Assembly (NCBI RefSeq): GCF_964340395.1
Contig: NC_135557.1
Coordinates: 4,556,216 to 4,620,215 of the forward strand
Direction of reading: 5' to 3'
DNA from: Glandiceps talaboti
Taxonomy: Eukaryota; Hemichordata; Enteropneusta; Spengelidae
DNA: 64,000 nucleotides
The translations under genes and the position numbers were made by a program. Position 1 is the stretch's first letter, and every line of letters starts with the position of its first letter. This document shows, piece after piece, positions 60,386 to 64,000 of the stretch. The notes beneath the pieces were generated by a model that ran no database searches, was not told the DNA's origin, and saw only the letters and a list, made by a program, of their open reading frames with translations.

Positions 60386-61570
60386 TGGTACGGCTATCTT
60401 TACAATGTGTCCTATATGACATTCCCAATTCCTGTGGTACGGCTATCTTTACAATGTGTCCTATGTGACATACCCCATTCCTGTGGTACGGCTATCTTTA
60501 CAATGTGTCCTATGTGACATACCCCATTCCTGTGGTACGGCTATATTTACAATGTGTCCTATGTGACATTCCCCATTCCTGTGGTACGGCTATATTTACA
60601 ATGTGTCCTATGTGACATTCCCCATTCTTGTGGTACGGCTATCTTTACAATGTGTCCTATGTGACATTCCCCATTCTTGTGGTACGGCTATCTTTACTAT
60701 GTGTCCTATGTGACATTCCCCATTCCTGTGGTACGGCTATATTTACAATGTGTCCTATGTGACATTCCCCATTCTTGTGGTACGGCTATCTTTACAATGT
60801 GTCCTATGTGACATTCCCCATTCTTGTGGTACGGCTATCTTTACAATGTGTCCTGTGTGACATTCCCCATTCCTGTGGTACGGCTATATTTACAATGTGT
60901 CCTGTGTGACATTCCCCATTCCTGTGGTACGGCTATATTTACAATGTGTCCTATGTGACATTCCCCATTCCTGTGGTACGGCTATCTTTACAATGTGTCC
61001 TGTGTGACATTCCCCATTCTTGTGGTACGGCTATCTTTACAATGTGTCCTATGTGACATTCCCCATTCCTGTGGTACGGCTATCTTTACAATGTGTCCTA
61101 TGTGACATACCCCATTCCTGTGGTACGGCTATCTTTACAATGTGTCCTATGTGACATACCCCATTCTTGTGGTACGGCTATCTTTACAATGTGTCCTATG
61201 TGACATTCCCCATTCTTGTGGTACGGCTATCTTTACAATGTGTCCTATGTGACGTTCCCCATTCCTGTGGTACGGCTATATTTACAATGTGTCCTATGTG
61301 ACATACCCCATTCCTGTGGTACGGCTATCTTTACAATGTGTCCTATGTGACATACCCCATTCTTGTGGTATGGCTATCTTTACAATGTGTCCTATGTGAC
61401 ATTCCCCATTCTTGTGGTACGGCCATCTTTACAATGTGTCCTGTGTGACATTCCCCATTCCTGTGGTACGGCTATCTTTACTATGTGTCCTATGTGACAT
61501 TCCCCATTCCTGTGGTACGGCTATCTTTACAATGTGTCCTATGTGATGTTCGTCATTCTTGTGGTATGGA
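60386..61570. repeat. 49-bp minisatellite, about 24 copies, in kinase intron 2
   Basis: Unit of 49 bases (60434, 60483 and so on): GTGGTACGGCTATCTTTAC, AATGTGTCCTATGTGACAT, TCCCCATTCCT. It fills most of the 1.55 kb intron between exons 2 and 3. Confidence 0.96.
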
Positions 61571-61697
61571 TCTCTTTCAATTCTCATATTGAAATATCAA
61601 AGGTGTTTTGAGGTGTCAATTTGAGATGTATTTCTCTGAAATTCAAAACACTTGGTTGAACATTATAATTTAGTTATTGAATACAATGCATTTATAC

Positions 61698-62004
61698 CTT
61701 TATTGTGCCGTTTTCGTCAATCAGCAAATTTTCCGTCTTCAAATCCATATGATAGATTCGATATGGTCCCAACGTGTGCAGAAAATTCATCCCCTGACTG
61801 GTTTCATAAAGGAATTTACTTCTCTTTGCCCATGAAAGGTGAACATCATCTCGTTTTAAAAGAGAAAACAGAGATCCACGAGCCACAAATTGCATAACAA
61901 TACCATAATACCTTGGTGCCATGCATACACCATAGAATAGTACAATATTGGGGTGATGTACAGAGGCAAGTTTTTTGGCTTCTTCAATGATCGCTGTCTT
62001 TTCC
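61698..62004 (-). CDS. Kinase gene exon 2: helix C, hinge, catalytic loop
   Basis: Codes residues 66-168. The helix-C glutamate lies in AIIEEAKKL (residues 70-78), followed by HHPNIVLFYGVC. The hinge reads YGIVMQFVARGSL with methionine (M103) at the gatekeeper position, where RIPK2 has threonine. The catalytic loop is HMDLKTEN (151-158): the proton-acceptor Asp153, Lys155 and Asn158 are present, while the usual Arg of HRD is Met, as is often variable in RIPKs. Acceptor is CTAG before G-GAA-AAG; donor is AAG/GTATAA in phase 0. All residues needed for activity are present. Confidence 0.9.
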
Positions 62005-63348
62005 CTAGAAAGGTAGACGAAATAGGGATATAAAGTTGACGTTACAAAATCAATATTTCTTTTGGTAAATGTGTCAACACCTTTTGATCTACTACGTCAA
62101 ATACTGCAAAACAATAATTGCTATTCAAAGTTTTTGAAATGTTGTATTTTTATTCACAAAATATCAAATAATAAGTGGAAGAAAATAAAAAAAATCCAAA
62201 TAGACAATTAAGGTGTTAGAACTTAATATTAACATTAATAAAGTCAATGAATGGTTAGCTCTATGTAGTGGATGTACAAGGATATTCAAGTACACTTATG
62301 AAATAAATGTCGGTACATACAAAACAACCTAAATTTTAGCTATGTGAAGCTCCAAGGACTGAGAGAGTGTAATAAAAGTTTAATTAATTTGTTCCGTGTC
62401 AGCAAATGTGATAAATTTAATAATATAATCTTCATAATTTGGTTCTCAAAACGTATATTTGACACGGTAAAATACTGCAAAACAATAATTCTGTTCAAGA
62501 TTTTTGAATATCAAATAATATGTGAAAGAAAATAAGAACCACTAAAAAGACCAGAAGGTGTTAGAACTTAAAGATCTGTCATAACCAATTCTTTCTTTAA
62601 AGTTAACACATGGGTTACTTTATCACAATGTTAATGATTTAGAGAAGGGAAGTACGTACAAACAGCAGCTTAATTAATATGCATACACCGTGTGTGTCAC
62701 CAAATATTAAAATTTTCGTAGTATTGTCCATAAAATACTATGTGAACTTATTGTTAAGAAATACATTCCTCGGATATCAATTGGCAATAACGAACACCCT
62801 ATTTCTTCTATTATACTTGTACTATTACAGCAGCACTAGCTGAACCTGGGATTGTGTTGTCTGAAACGTGTCTTGTCGGATATAAGTTACTTGATAACAA
62901 TGATATATACATGTAGTACACCCTGGAGAGTGTAAAATCACCTGTGCGTAGCTCTACCCGTAATATGGAACAGTAAATTCGAACAAATTGTCCAGGCCTG
63001 CATTCTAAAATCTGCACCCTAACACGATTTTTATCTGTCATAAGAAAGTTTTTTTATGAAATAAATTAAATTAAGTTAAATATATAAATTGGACCTCTAA
63101 TTAAAATATAAACTGTGCATAGATTGTTGACTGACCGAAAGAAATTATACTCCAAGCCCGTTACAACTAGTATTGGGTCAAAACGCGTACAGAATCATTT
63201 AATAACAGAGTCAGGTGAACGAAAACAAACCTTATTATTATGTCAATAATGTATGTAAGAAAATAAAAATATATTTGAAAACGGGAGTTATTAAAACCCA
63301 GCACGGTATTGAATCATAACTACTGTAATACAATAGTGATTGACTTAC
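62005..63348. other. Kinase intron 1
   Basis: No gene supported. It contains an imperfect direct repeat, 62099-62226 and 62471-62571, sharing TACTGCAAAACAATAATT and AAGGTGTTAGAACTTAA. An exon-like stretch at 62943-63036 is out of phase with both neighbouring exons. Confidence 0.6.
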
Positions 63349-63545
63349 TTTTCTGTTATTTTACTATATAAATAACATTTCTTGACAGCTACATCCATCA
63401 CCCAGTCATTATGTTTGGCAAGGTACACTTCTCCAAAACCACCTGATCCTATTGGTTCGTCTGAATCATAGATCAGTTTATCTTCATCAATTATACGAAA
63501 ATTGTGTAATTCTTTTTTGATGTCCCCAGCTGATGCTGTCGCCAT
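63349..63545 (-). CDS. Kinase gene exon 1: start codon, glycine loop, catalytic lysine
   Basis: Codes residues 1-65 plus two bases. The start begins MATASAGDIKKEL. The glycine-rich loop IGSGGFGEV is at residues 32-40 and the VAVK lysine is K55, the ATP-anchoring residue. The exon ends at a strong donor (GTAAGT) in phase 2. The start is the first ATG of the open frame and sits in a CpG-containing palindrome. No in-frame exon was found upstream. The short N-terminal tail before the kinase domain is typical of RIPK proteins. Confidence 0.9.
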
Positions 63546-64000
63546 GGCGATACCCTAGACTATTGAAATAGAGTAAAATCATAATTAGTCTTTGCGTTTA
63601 TTTGAGATATGTTTTGGAGCATGACTTTAATAAGATGTCGTCATTTCTATTATCGAACAAGGCCAGTCTAAAATCTCTCGGAATTCCAATTATTTCCATG
63701 GTTGCCTCATAAAAACAGTTAATTCCTTAGTTTCAGTTATCATTGCAATTGCTACGTAAGTACTCGAATCTGTTCTGTTCTGTTCTGTTCAAAACAGCAA
63801 TAAATACTCCGAACTGCTACATCGGAGTCCTTCTCGGCAGCCACTACGACGACATCGTTCTAAATTCATCGTTCTACGTAACATAGAGGAGCATGCACAG
63901 CATTAGTTAACACATCCGCCAAATTGAAAACTTAGTTGTAATGTTGAGAATATAGTATGATTTCCACTTGAAAATAATACTGAGAAAGCATTAATGTGAT
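63546..64000 (-). promoter_or_regulatory. Upstream region of the kinase gene
   Basis: Sequence before the start codon. It holds a CTGTT repeat (63769-63791), ATTTCCATGGTTGCC at about 63694 (X-box-like half sites) and a mildly CpG-containing stretch at 63810-63890. No TATA box is evident at a sensible distance. Promoter assignment is by position only. Confidence 0.35.

Larger units (their letters stand above)
5626..63545 (-). other. Predicted gene: RIPK2-like kinase fused to an NHL propeller (8 exons, 631 aa)
   Basis: Seen: eight minus-strand exons with GT-AG borders at 63545-63349, 62004-61698, 60145-59964, 59695-59646, 59393-59244, 57546-57506, 51254-51083 and 6422-5626. All junction phases agree and the lengths total 1896 bases, exactly 632 codons including the stop. 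Residues about 25-309 form a protein kinase domain, 310-367 a lysine-rich linker and 367-631 six NHL blades. Family knowledge: RIPK kinases are TKL-group Ser/Thr kinases of innate immune and cell-death signalling; NHL propellers bind RNA or protein, as in TRIM-NHL proteins. Inference: the product is a cytosolic signalling kinase with a propeller as ligand- or RNA-binding module. No signal peptide or membrane segment is visible. The kinase half is secure. Connection of exons 7 and 8 rests on phase, strand, splice sites and absence of another start or partner exon, and is about 60 percent likely. No TRIM-type RING or B-box exon was seen upstream of the NHL exon. Confidence 0.6.

Noticed and set aside
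62811-63041. Minus-strand frame with MTDKNRVRVQILECRPGQ in kinase intron 1, with an acceptor and a donor
   Set aside because: Placed between exons 1 and 2 in the required phase it meets a TAA at once; no domain recognised. At most a poison exon.

Overview
This is non-coding-rich, AT-rich animal DNA with spliced genes, GT-AG introns, many minisatellites and layered transposons. The gene families present (RIPK-type kinase, NHL propeller, BEN, THAP, integrase-core) and the repeat load suggest an invertebrate metazoan, probably marine. I cannot name the species from sequence alone.

The organising feature is one minus-strand gene that I reconstruct across almost the whole window. Six exons between 63545 and 57506 encode a complete RIPK2-like protein kinase domain. 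A linker exon follows at 51254-51083. After an intron of about 44.7 kb, a single last exon (6422-5626) encodes a six-bladed NHL beta-propeller. Every splice phase agrees and the eight exons sum to exactly 632 codons including the stop. The kinase exons are secure. Joining them to the linker and NHL exons is an inference from phase, strand and splice sites. A competing short 3' exon at 57266-57228 would give a kinase-only product. The activation loop carries a run of ten threonines encoded by a trinucleotide repeat.

The giant intron holds, from its NHL end upward: a tandemly duplicated 0.8 kb repeat (6.5-8.1 kb); a 5.05 kb element (10737-15783) with inverted ends and subterminal AGCAGTT arrays that contains a plus-strand BEN-domain gene with one in-frame stop; a 69-bp satellite (15.8-24.3 kb) interrupted by three different insertions; an 84-bp array (24.6-25.4 kb); a microsatellite-bearing element with TAGCACAACTG ends (25.8-27.6 kb); a 59-bp array (27.7-29.2 kb); two copies of a 4.6-4.7 kb element (30536-35162 and 35583-40279) whose left ends nearly match those of the BEN element, both sitting in another 59-bp array; and a 6.7 kb array of a 52-bp unit (41.7-48.5 kb), followed by a 31-bp array (49.0-50.5 kb) and a THAP-domain remnant. 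Between the linker exon and the kinase exons lie a 4.7 kb array of a 58-bp unit and further copies of the TAGCACAACTG repeat. Outside the gene on the low-coordinate side are an integrase-core pseudogene (1750-2577), simple repeats and two CTCF-like motifs.

The most interesting points are the kinase-NHL architecture with its threonine-run activation loop; the apparent family of BEN-bearing DNA elements with CCCTTAC ends; and the fact that several minisatellites, read on the strand of the host gene, repeat splice-donor-like or polyadenylation-like motifs dozens of times.
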